A stretch of 35,676 nucleotides of DNA, taken from positions 910,440-946,115 of the forward strand of contig MNCI01030164.1 in NCBI GenBank assembly GCA_015680685.1, given 5' to 3'. Below, one piece after another: positions 10,459 to 21,299 of the stretch; position 1 is the first letter of the stretch; each line of letters opens with the position of its first letter. The notes under the pieces were generated by a model. That model did not search any database, was not told the origin of the DNA, and worked only from the letters and a program-made list of their open reading frames with translations. Source of the stretch: Gnetum montanum. Lineage: Eukaryota > Streptophyta > Gnetopsida > Gnetales > Gnetaceae. A program made the position numbers and the translations under genes.

Positions 10459-11220
10459 GAATTTATAAGGTTTAGTTATTTAATTTAATGTATATGATTA
10501 ATTCTTTAATGCTATCAGATGCATTCAATAAATTAGTTCTAATGCTCTTGATTAAAACATAGGATTGCATTATTGTCATTACTATTATTGTTGATGTTAG
10601 TTTCCTATAGAAGTAAATGCAATATTTTATGAAAATGTTTTGTATCATTTATTTTACTATTTTTGGAGCTTAGTTGTAGGTTTACTTTATATTTTATGAT
10701 TAAATGTCGAAATCCAATTACCCCAAGAAGTTCAACTTCTAATAATCATTATGACTTTACAAGTCTTTGGATATGTTTATTTTATCCTTAGAAGAATTTA
10801 GTTGTGCATATTTAATTTTTTACTACATTTATGTTTTATTATGCACATCTAGATGTGTGTGTGTGTGTGTGTGTGTGTAGGTACTACTCTTCTCTTGGAG
10901 CAATATGGATTCTCACCCTAACCTAAACATATTTCTTATTGCTTTTATAATTAGAATGTTATTCTACCCTAAAATTTGATTTTAACGATGTGATACAGAT
11001 GTATAACATCATAGTTAAGGGAGGAAACTATAATTATTTACTCACACCACAAGCATTTGTGCTATATTGTTTATTGATATGACAATCATTAGACTTGAGA
11101 CATACTATTTGCAAGGATATGTTGGGAATGTATACACATGCACACATCTATGGATACCCTCTCCTCATTAGCTTGATCATATGCTAGGTGGGTGTTCTTA
11201 TTCCATACCTTCTCATTCTA
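10459..11220. other. Non-coding spacer of gypsy-B with a (TG)n microsatellite
   Basis: AT-rich sequence without protein similarity. A perfect TG dinucleotide run lies at 10854-10878 (25 bp). An active gypsy element would have RT, RNase H and integrase here; none is readable in either strand. Confidence 0.6.
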
Positions 11221-11229
11221 AAAGAAAAA

Positions 11230-12186
11230 AGCAACCTTGTCAAGTACTCTACGAAGAGTAGTATTACTCAAATAGAAAATATAGCTCCTTCTTATTCACA
11301 AGTGCCCAATAGCTAGGCATTAGAGAGACCTTTATCACCTCAAGCACTAGCTTAGCTTAGATGGTCAAAATCTATGACTTCTTAGGTAGGTTTTTCTTTG
11401 AAGAAGGAATTACACTCTATTGCCAAGATAATGGGGAAGATTGGTAGAAATCTTTCTCACCTTTATAAGAGGATGGATTTAGCAATCCTTTCTCCTCCTT
11501 TAGGTGATCTTGAGTTTGAGGAGATTGGGACTCCTCATGGGATAGAAAGTGAAGGAGAGCTAGAGCATGTTTCACATTTTATAGTAATAGGACCATCTCA
11601 AGCCTATGACTTTAAAGCTACATCAGATTTAGAAGAGATAGTAAGAGAACCAGCACATGCCTAGGGTGAACTAATTCCTCACACTCAATAACTAGCCCTA
11701 GAGGCATTTGTGTAGGAGGAATCTTCTCCATGACTTTCAAAATAACTTCAAAGTGATAATGAGCCATAGTCATTTGAGCAATAGGCCATGGATAACATTT
11801 TTGGTGTAGTAGAATAATGGGAACAAATTGTCTCCAAGACATATCAACATAGGACTATGTCATCTTCCCAATAGGTTCAATCTCATGATAGTTCACCTCT
11901 ATCCATTTACTTTCAAATGAAGCTTTGACCTAAATGAGCCCTAGTTAGAATGCCTTCTAATGATGATGATGATTATGACATCTAGTAGGTCCCTTGCTCT
12001 ATTACTGGTACTAATGATGATGAGGAAGAGACCTTCAAGTCTATCCATGATTCATCTAAATCTAATGATGACATTGAAATCAGTGATTAGTGGGCTAGTG
12101 ATGATTCCCTTCTTTTGGATGATGTTCAAAAGAGGAGAGTTTTTACGGGACCTTACTTGATGACTAGCAGGTACATTATGTTTTGA
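11230..12186 (+). pseudogene. Accessory reading frame of gypsy-B, family unknown
   Basis: One frame can be followed from about 11254 to the stop at 12184-12186 (about 310 codons), interrupted by more than a dozen stops that are nearly all TAG at positions where Gln would fit. The longest open piece is 11398-11664. It begins with a basic segment (LKKELHSIAKIMGKIGRNL) and becomes acidic and Ser-rich, with D-D-D-D-Y-D at about 11962-11979 and N-D-D-E-E-E at about 12012-12030. The end is basic-aromatic (KRRVFTGPY). I recognise no domain. Frame retention over ~930 bp, together with the stop pattern, argues that it was once a real gene. It sits between protease and 3' LTR, on the element's strand. 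Confidence 0.5.
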
Positions 12187-13508
12187 TGGTCAACATCTAT
12201 ATATTATTATGTTATGGAGACCATTTAACTATTATCATATGGCTATGATTATATGTAGATGATTTTATAGACATCATGATTTAGCATTTATTCTAAGGTC
12301 ATGATGTGTGATTATTTTTGATAAGGATTGCTTCCTTATTATATATGATATTCATATTATATTTATCAAAGACAAAGATTTTAGTAGATATTTGATATGA
12401 CTTACTTCTCTTAGTTTTGGAGACCATTGCTAATGGATGTGTGACTATCTCTCTTTAATACATCCACCTTTTCCATCCTTACTATCATAGAAAATTTACT
12501 ATCTTATCTAAGCATGACTACATATATATGTCTTATTAATATTTATCATAAAAATTTTATATGTTTGTTGTTACTTTTATTCTAACCCATTGTTTAAGTT
12601 TTTGACATCACCAAAAATAAGAAGGTTTTTGACCTTTTGATATGTAAAAACCTTGAAAATTGGAGAATTTATCATTATTTTTTTAAGATATTGTAGATCT
12701 AAGAAAGATGAATTTAGCATATCAAGGAGACCAACATAAGAGCACGAATTGACAACCTAGAATGTTAGAGTTCATAAGATGTAAGGATTTGGAGAAAATC
12801 ACAAGGATGTGAGACATCTGAAATCCTAGAGAAGATGTCTTGGAGACTAAAAAGACATCTCACATTGTTGAAAGATGTCTCAGGCAAGGACAAGATGTCT
12901 CCACAAGAATAGAAGACCTCGCAAGTAAGGAAAATATGTCTTACCTAAATTCAAGATGTATTTTGTCTAAACAAGATATCTTACTTGCAAGGAGAAAAAA
13001 ATACAAGACATCTCGATATCATAGATGAAGCCTCAACTAGCTATTTCTAGGCATTGTATGGATTCCAATAGGCAAATGGAGAAGAACAAGACTACAAAAG
13101 AAAGAAATCCTTTTAGGAAATTATAGGCTTTGAAAAAGTAATCAAGAAAACAATTGTATACATTCTATCTAAAATATAGTACTTCAATTTTCAATAATTT
13201 GTTATACGTTTTTGTGTGCCTTAAAGCAAGAAATCAAAAGCTTAGTTCATTCCTTCCTTAATTATCCTATTTCTTATTGTAAGCCCTAAGTGGCTGGATG
13301 AATCTCATGAGGGAAGGCATCCATTGAGCTTGTTCTAGAGCTTAATAGTATGTAATAGTTATGGTATCCATGAAACCACATTTTTAAGAAGCAAAGTTGA
13401 AAGATGTGCAAGGATTCCACCCTTTGGGTGTGAACATAGCCAAGTTGGAGAACCATCTACATCAGTTGTGGAAGAATTAGGTATTGTTAGCTTGAACTTA
13501 TTAAATCA
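12187..13508 (+). repeat. Gypsy-B 3' end and probable 3' LTR
   Basis: 12187-12640 is non-coding. From about 12640 the sequence carries the same AGACATCT/AGATGTCT array as the 5' LTR region. The end at 13468-13508 (GTGGAAGAATTAGG...AAATCA) resembles the 5' LTR end at 8738-8783. The start of the LTR cannot be fixed, and no target duplication is evident. After 13508 a different element begins. Confidence 0.45.
12811..13015 (+). promoter_or_regulatory. Array of AGACATCT / TGTCTC motifs in gypsy-B 3' LTR
   Basis: GAGACA at 12811-12816, TGTCTC at 12876-12881 and 12896-12901. The wider 8-mer AGACATCT/AGATGTCT occurs in both orientations at about 12812, 12833, 12853, 12873, 12893 and 13007. It matches the array at 8004-8143, although the sequences between motifs are not obviously alike. 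Confidence 0.5.
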
Positions 13509-13559
13509 CCCTTATAACTTCTTAATCCCTAATCCATAATAAAATACATAAGAAACAAT

Positions 13560-14575
13560 CTATATTATGTAGAAGAAGAAACAAATCTAGATGTAGGATG
13601 GTACTAGCACCATCATGAGCATAGCCATCACATCATCCAAGAGCTTGCTAGAAGTTTTTACATCATCCTATTAATGGTCTCATGTACCATTCTCTATCAA
13701 GCTTATCTCTAGATCAATAGCCACCCCATATGTATCATCATATGATGTGAGGTGAAGAAGCAACAAATGACACTTTAGAGTCAAATGAAGTTCTCTAACA
13801 AATTGGTTCATCTTATCTCAAGCATCCATTAGCTTAGTGATATAGGCACTAAGCTTTGTAAAATGGGCATCATACTTGGCCACTATCTAGCTATCATAAT
13901 ATAATCTGTAAAAATTCTCCTTATTTACCTATACATAATGTGTGAAGATAAATTAATAGGTAAAATAAAACTATGAAATACATGTAAGAAACCTCTTATC
14001 TTATCCATACCTTGGCCTACTTCTCAAACCTCCACCAACATTTGCTAGTATCAATAAGTTAGTATGGTGCAACTTTGATTTTTTTAGTTAAGGTATAATC
14101 ATTCAGATAAAACACCTTCCTTAGATTCTCCAACCACTATGTAGGCATGGTGGAATGATTAGTGACAAAAAATGTAAAATAGTTGAACTTGTAGAACTTC
14201 ACTACTAGCTCTCTACTAATCAACTACTTGGTAGATCCTCTATTATCACTCATACCTACTATTATTCTAGTACTACTACCACTATTAACTTTTTTGATGG
14301 CTAATCCACTTATACCACTATTAGTCCCAACCTCCTAAGAAACTGTAGAAGAAGGTGAAATAACATCTTTATAAGCTATATTCTATTGTAGCAGTTGCAT
14401 CATCTACCCTAGCAAGTCCATCTAAGCATCACTAGCCCCTATCCTAATTGGTTATGTATGTGTCTGACTCACCATCAATGTCTTTGCAACTTGTGTACTT
14501 GGAGGTACCTAAACCTCATCATCATGATGACTTTTGACATTAGACCTCTACTTGCCTAATATACCCATAATTCAT
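13560..14575 (-). pseudogene. gag: Gypsy-C gag pseudogene (tRNA-Met-primed type)
   Basis: On the - strand, downstream of a PBS at 14615-14629, a gag of the chromovirus kind is readable. Its motifs in order are WLENLRKVFYLND near 14135, KIKVAPYxLIDTSKCWWRFE near 14060, then after a frameshift AKYDAHFTKLSAYITKLMDA near 13860, and NQFVRELHLTLK near 13790. In-frame stops are mostly TAG where Gln is usual. A likely start is the ATG near 14570. The sequence loses similarity near 13570, where gypsy-B's end lies at 13508, so protease and pol are missing. Confidence 0.8.
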
Positions 14576-14614
14576 AAATGTAAGTACTATAAGATCCTAC
14601 AATAATCAAAGCAA

Positions 14615-14629
14615 CATACTCCAATACCA
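14615..14629 (-). other. Gypsy-C primer binding site, tRNA-Met type
   Basis: On - it reads TGGTATTGGAGTATG, close to TGGTATCAGAGC. It is preceded on - by GGGGTATTATAGAG, which matches the common plant gypsy LTR end (GGGTGTTACA) plus the usual GAG spacer. This sets the LTR edge at 14633. Confidence 0.75.
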
Positions 14630-14632
14630 CTC

Positions 14633-17600
14633 TATAATACCCCACAAATTTAACCTAAGCCTATCTTTAGGATGGATGAATATTTAACATAAGGCATGTA
14701 AATCAAAATATTTAAATGTGTAGGTGGATCATCAAACATAGTAGAAGTTCATAAATCACTTTGTAGATATTTGAAATAAAAATAACCAACATAACTTAAA
14801 CATCAACTATAATCACATTATTTATGTAGTGTCATCCATGTACATATCTAGTTTACATATATAATAAGCCTAACCTATCATTTAAAAAATCATGCTAGTC
14901 TATATGAATGACACACCTTTGTACTAAATGTATCATATAAACACTATACATAAGAGTAATAGCTCATAATCAGTTCAAGCCCATACATCTACAAATACAT
15001 CCTTCTTACATATGAAAATAGGAATCGGGAAATATATGAACAATCTTTCAAATCCTCCATTACCTTCCTTAGACCTACTAAACACTTGAGCTTGTAGCTC
15101 CATCACCTACATATAAAGAAGATCAGTTAATGATTGATTAAAATTCTTGACTCATTCCCCTTTAATGTAGAGTATGATGTTGTATCGGAGTTAAGGCTTA
15201 AGTTACATTAAATAATTCATGTAATGATTAGTATATCATATACATATAGGCAAGTAGTTGCATCAAACATAGATCATGCATTCAATGTATAGAAACATAA
15301 CTCAAGCATCACCTCTAGCACACATTAAAGTCTTGCATATCAAAAAGACATATAACACATCCATAATACCCTAAAGCTACTATCACAACATATAAACTTA
15401 GCACATAATCACAACCAATATGGGATCCTAGCATCATGTCCTCCAAGAAAAAACATTAGAATCACATCTTACACATCACCTCACCATCCACTGCTCCAAG
15501 GGATCATCCATACATATGCTCAAGAAATAATCACATATAAAACACTATCTCAACATCCTATGCTCCAAGAATCTACCAAAACATACTTGTGACATAACAC
15601 TATAAGAATTACACATATGACACGTAGCCAAAACATAGCACATAATTCATAACATGTGTTCCTTGAAAATTCATGCCCAAAGGAAGACTTATCATATCCA
15701 TGGTTGTCAATGAAATGCCTAATATTATTAACATGAGTACTCATAACATAATTAGTGTTAATTACCTTATCTTCAACCCCATTTCACCAACTTCTACAAG
15801 ATAGATCTATGCATTGCCATATACCCTAAGATCTTTTATCGATCATAGGCCCAACCTATGCCCTCCAACTCATAGTATGAGAACTAAACATGAATCCCAT
15901 TCATGCATCCAACAAGGGTCATTCCAACACCTCTAAGGTGCCTCATTGCTAACTGAACCACTTCCTCATCTTAGCTTCAATAACCAACATACATTACAAA
16001 CATCCTATATCACATATATGACACAATATCACTAATATATAATCCCAAGTAACCAATGATACATGCATTAATATTATATTGTAATACAAACAAATTNCCA
16101 ATGATACATGCATTAATATTATATTGTAATACAAACAAATTGCACTAACACCATGTAGCTGATAAAGATCATAGCTGGAAAAGATCTTCAAGATCATGGA
16201 TTGTATATATACTTTCATTAGGACATCAATCATATTCATTCCAATTTCATCATTTATAAATTCAGTTGACTCCTAGTTCATAGATCATAAGTTGGAGTAT
16301 AACTAATAGTATAGTCACAAGAGTTCTTTATAGAAAATCATGACCTAGTTGCACCTTGCGTTGGCCTCACACATCATTGTAAAATTCTAGTTTTTACATA
16401 TGACAATCCTATCATAACTATGCCTTGCTAAAAACTCATATCATAACTTGACTATAACCTTGCTACAATTCCCTCATTACTATTCATAACTAATGCTTAC
16501 TAAAAATAGAAAACCTAAACTCTTTTGCGACTTATTCATGCATCTACCTATAACTTGTGTCCTTATTCATGACCCATTCATCATCTATGTCCTACTTTAA
16601 AAAATAGCATGATTAGATCATAAATTTTTTCCAACCTATAATAACTTGGAACTGCATAAAAATATAGTGTGACAAGAAAAAATCTTCCACCTTCTCAACT
16701 CTAACTAATAACTCAATAAGAAATACAACACACACACACTACAAGCCTAGGATTTAGATATCAATAATGGATCTTTTTTTTCTCTAGAATAATTAATTAA
16801 AAGACAAAGCATAGTAATCCAAGTCATTCATATTATAGATATTTCGTATCAAAACTAACACTAATATATGAGACTTCATGTAAAATAGAAATCTAAAAGC
16901 ATCACATGGTATCTACTCATTTCACCAAGAAACCCATAAGAATGCATAATGATATCAAAATAAAAAATAGAAGATATGTAAATAATTCAACCTAAAATGA
17001 AGGAAATCTAATGAAACCTAAAATAAAGATATCAAGATATCAAAATTTGCCTTACAATTTGTTGGATTCTCTAGAACTCAAACCAAATCTCCTTATCCAT
17101 AAACTACAATATTAATTTCCCAACATTCGAAGAATCACAAAAATCTATTAAGTTTTGGCAAAGAAAAAAAGAGAAGAATAAACCAACATGCACAATATTG
17201 AGAATAGGTATTGTATTTTTATTATATAAACCTATTATAACTATTTTCATTTTACAAAGTTTCCAAGGAATTCCCTATTATGAACTAATATTGAGCAACC
17301 CACTTGTCAGAAGATTCTCATAGGACATCCTAGTATCATTCAAGTCTAATAACATTATAACCTATTCATCACATGCACATGGAATCATGAAAACATCATA
17401 ACTCATGTTAGATAGCCATAACATATAAACATGCAAAACATGTCAAACATTGTGACCTTATAACATGATCATCCAAACAACTCTAATGACATATTCATAA
17501 TGTAGAATCATATCATAGGGTAGAGAATCATACCTATCTAAAGCTCAATCTTCCCCTATAACCCTCACTACCTACCCAACATAAACATTCTACTACATAT

Positions 17601-18350
17601 TTGGTAGGATTAGTGTGCATAATCATGGTATCATAATAAACTATACATAATATTATAAGATATTAGAAGATATACCACTAAAATAATTCATCTACCTAGG
17701 TAACCCCATAACCCCCAACTATATTTATACAAATATCATAAACATAACATAATATAATAGGGTCCTATAGTAGTGTATTATATATATTAATGGATTTACG
17801 AACAATTGATACACAGGTATTGTGGCCCTAGCTACATGGTCCTATTTGTAAGTCAAACAAAGGTGTAATAGTAATATCCTAATTAGTCATATGTATTGAC
17901 CTCCTTCTTATGTTTGGGTGAAATTCAAGGACCAAGAGTACAAAATAACTAGTCATCTATAAGCTAATTGCTATTTAGACACTAGGATTAATATTGAACT
18001 AACTAAATTTATTTTACATCTATCGTTGCAGAACAAGAGGTTCTAAGTACTTTATGTCCTTCTTGAGGCTACTATATCTTATAGAATTATTACTCAAATA
18101 TTACCTTGATTTATATAAATTTTTATATGCATTTTGTCCTATGGACCATAGTTATTAGAAGTCTTCTGTAGTACTAGTATGTGTTATTGTTCTTTAAAGT
18201 TACATATTTATCTCTATTTCATAGGTAGTACGTACACACAACTCTTATATTATATTATGTAAGTTAGGGTTAGTATTCTAAGGGACATTATTTTATTCAT
18301 ATTATCTTATATTTCTACCTTCTAGAACCTATCTAAATTAGGGTGTTTAT
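14633..18350 (-). repeat. Gypsy-C 5' LTR edge and adjoining AT-rich sequence of unknown extent
   Basis: The LTR starts (on +) TATAATACCCCAC at 14633, presumably a decayed TGTAATACCCCAC. Its other end is not identified. A TATA-like GTATAAATAT on - lies at 17721-17730, but no matching TG...CA end or second copy is in the window. No credible gene is visible in either strand. One single-N join with duplicated flanks lies at 16053-16141. Confidence 0.4.
16053..16141. repeat. Exact 44-bp direct duplication around a single N
   Basis: 16053-16096 and 16098-16141 are identical, separated only by N at 16097. This is the signature of two contig ends that overlap but were not merged, not of a biological repeat. 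Confidence 0.9.
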
Positions 18351-19450
18351 ATGTAAGACCCTTAATAAATCCCTTCGGAGCCATTACTTAATGATCCTTT
18401 TCATGATTTAGTGTGTTTACATTATATGTGAATGTTTCCATTCATACTTCCTCTTATTCTAGAAATGGTTGTAAGGAATTATGGTATAATAAGAATATCA
18501 TATTATATTTTTTAGTTAGTTAATCTATAATAATTAGGGATAACTATACATTTTATGCTTATTTAACATGTAGTATTATGTTGTACTTGAGTTCTATCTA
18601 TGGCTAATAATTTTATGATGATGTGTTGGTTATATTTCCTTGGACATATATATAGTCAAATAGTTTTAATGTTAGACATTTTTCATTCCTTCCTTTCTTT
18701 CCCTTTCTTCCTTCTCCTTCTATAGAAATGGTGCTTAAAGAAAATTATTTGTATAAGCCCATATTTATAAGTTACCAGCATCTTTATAAACAATGAAAAC
18801 TTTAATTATGGTTTCATTATACATGTCTTAAATACCTTTAATATATGAAATAGGATATTTTTATTATTTGCTATCTATCAAATAATTTTGTAAGAAACTC
18901 TATCATAAGTTTTTAGCTAAATTAATAAAAATCATTTGTACATTCTTATTTTCATACCTAAATATCTTTATTAGTTATCTTCATAGTAAAATAACTATTA
19001 TAATGAATCTTGTAGGTGTAAAACTAAATTAACAATAAACATTTATTTATTTCCTTAAAATCTATTCCATAACTTCATAATATAACTCAAAAGCTTAATA
19101 CCTTTGTATTTGTCACTTTTTTAAATATCATGTTTGTATTTTAGATAGATAATGCTTTACTTCTAATTATCTCTTTCAATCATCTTGTATTTCCCCTTTC
19201 TTGAGCACATTATGCATTAAATTTATTAACCAAATGATCCTTTGACAACAATATATATGCTTCCAAGCCTTTATAAAAATATTTTTCATTTTTTCATTCT
19301 CTATATTTATTAAATATTCATTTACTTTAATTTATACATGTTAATATTAGCAAATCCTCTCGCTATACTTTAATTATGAATACTTGCAAAAGAAATTTTG
19401 TTACATAATGAGAGCATATGGTTAGGAAAATAGCACTTCTACATAAAATT
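18351..19450. other. Gene-free AT-rich stretch
   Basis: I see no protein similarity, LTR pair or RNA gene. The only notable local feature is a pyrimidine-rich run at about 18684-18722 (TTCCTTCC, CCCTTTCTTCC). The right end may grade into the LINE that becomes recognisable further on. Confidence 0.5.
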
Positions 19451-19499
19451 CATAAACAATATTTACAAATTTTATGAAGGTTATCATCCCTCAAAGAGA

Positions 19500-20161
19500 A
19501 TATTTAGGGGAGAAAGGATACTAATAATACTCCAAGGGATAATGAATAGATTTTGCTAAAATAAGCAAAAATTAAAGTCAAGATTAAGGAAAATAAATTT
19601 GAATCTAAATTTAAAGGAAAAAAAAATAAAAGACAGGATAATCATAAAAGCTTGAAAATAGCAAGATGGAAAAAGACAAAGGAAAAAAAATTATGATTTA
19701 CAAGTATCCCAAACATGGAGGGTTAAACAAATGAAATTTTAGTTTAAAATGTTGAAAAATTAAAGATGATATGCATATAACTTATCCAGACATTGCTAAA
19801 GTTTTTAGGATGTTAGGTAAATGACCTAAAAAGCCCTCTAAAATCTAATTTTTATGTTTCGTAATTTCAAAGATAATGAGCATACTTGAAGAGACTAAAG
19901 CCACTTGATGTAAAGTAGGAATGGGAAAAGAGTTTAGGTAAGCAAGGATCTTATGCATAAGAAACATACAGAAAGTGTTGAACAAAGAAAAAAAGGTTGA
20001 GATAGCTTATAAAAAGGGTTTTATAGCATACCTAAATGCTATCAAGATAATAGTGATTAAAAAGTAGTATTCTAAATATTATTTAAAAATGTATTGGTCC
20101 TTTAAGATGAATTTCCTAATATAAATGATGGAATTGCAAATAATGCTTTTTCATTAGATAT
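19500..20161 (+). pseudogene. LINE 5' part, upstream of the gypsy-A insertion
   Basis: The last ~25 codons before 20161 (for example P-N-I-N-D-G-I-A-N-N-A-F) run in frame into the endonuclease sequence at 30582 if gypsy-A and one copy of its target duplication are removed. Further left the translation is lysine-rich with stops (around 19620-20050) and probably represents the LINE's N-terminal region, but I do not recognise a domain there. The left boundary is a guess. Confidence 0.55.
20157..20161. repeat. Target-site duplication of gypsy-A, left copy
   Basis: GATAT immediately left of the LTR start at 20162. The identical GATAT follows the right LTR at 30577-30581. Five bp is the usual duplication length for plant LTR elements. 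Confidence 0.9.
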
Positions 20162-21008
20162 TGATGAGCAATGGAGTATCCAACACCCAGCCATATGAGA
20201 TATGAGTGTTCATGCCCAATCACGATTGAATTCCATAGATAATGTAATGTGGTTATGCAAGTAACTGGTTAGATTTCATGATAGTTGTCTTCCCATGTGA
20301 GTTAGTAAAGATGATGCATATGATTTAACTCATGATGAGGTATATGATATATGATGTTGTATTGGCCATAGTGATCCTAGTTAACATGAAGTAAATGTAG
20401 TAGTTTCTAAATCTAAGTGCCAATAAACAAATCTAATCTAGCCTATGTGATGAGCATTTGGTCCTAACCTTCCATTCACACCTTGGACTTCATGTAACAA
20501 CTACTGGGTGCACCAAGTGATAGTACTACTAGGTTACCAAGTAGCTACACTTAAATGCTTGAGATTAGTCATAATCATTCCACTTAACAACAATAATTAT
20601 AGAATGCATTGAAAGTAAATCATTAACTAATGAAAATAGAAAACATTAAGCTAAGTGAAAATAATAAAGACTAAGAAATGCTATAATGATGTAGAGTAAT
20701 CTCGATCTTTATTTCTAGGGATGCATTGTATCCAAGTAGATCACACTTGAATAAAGACTCTATTTAATTACAAGACATCACACTGTGAGCATACACTACT
20801 AAGTGATAAGTACTAAAATTAAGTAAACAAACTGATAGTGTTTAGCTACAATGGAATGAATTCTCTTAGATGGTGCACCTAAGTGTTGTATTTATAGGCC
20901 ATGCACACATCAACAATATTGGATATCCAACATCATATCATGGGCTCTGATATCAAGGATTCACTATTGGATGCTTGATATCATAGCCTACAAAACCATG
21001 AGTTATCA
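20162..21008 (-). repeat. Gypsy-A 3' LTR (left)
   Basis: It starts TGATGAGCAATGG on + and ends GAGTTATCA. It is colinear with 29731-30576. TATA box CCTATAAATAC on - at 20888-20898. A polypurine edge directly follows. Confidence 0.9.
20888..20982 (-). promoter_or_regulatory. Gypsy-A 3' LTR: TATA box plus three GATATC sites
   Basis: TATA box at 20888-20898; GATATC at 20922-20927, 20949-20954 and 20977-20982, spaced 27 and 28 bp. In the 5' LTR of the same element (the copy that would drive transcription) both the TATA box and all three palindromes have mutated. Confidence 0.6.
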
Positions 21009-21023
21009 TACCCCCATGATTGA
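21009..21023 (-). other. Gypsy-A polypurine tract
   Basis: On - it reads TCAATCATGGGGGTA, ending at the LTR. The run of five G next to the LTR is the presumed plus-strand primer site. Confidence 0.65.
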
Positions 21024-21299
21024 CAAAAAACTTGTCTTTAAGTTAAAACAAAATAAGGATAGAGTTCCTTACAAAATTGGAAGGTAGACTGACACAACAT
21101 TGACTACTATATACATGACTCATAAATGTCATAGAGGAGTTTACAAAAATGACACATTTCATGATATTAAAAATTTACAAAACAAAGAACAAAATCAAGG
21201 AAAGCTTAATGTAGTATTAAGTTGTTCCAAGTGGTGGTGGCTCTTCCATTGGTTACTTTCCCTTATCATTAGGCTTCTAAAATTTATACCAATTTAGAA

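Noticed and set aside
10854-10878. (TG)n run as a regulatory or recombination site
   Set aside because: A perfect 25-bp dinucleotide microsatellite; ordinary and without supporting context.
11618-11842. - strand open frame opposite the gypsy-B accessory frame
   Set aside because: The + frame is continuous over a longer range and on the element's strand; no motif on -.
15994-16239. - strand open frame of 81 codons
   Set aside because: It spans the N at 16097 and both copies of the duplicated flank, so its length is an assembly artefact; composition is Ile/Cys/Tyr-rich as expected from AT-rich non-coding DNA.
17721-17730. TATA-like box as the promoter of the gypsy-C LTR
   Set aside because: It would make a 3-kb R/U5; no LTR end or second copy confirms it, and such words are frequent in AT-rich DNA.
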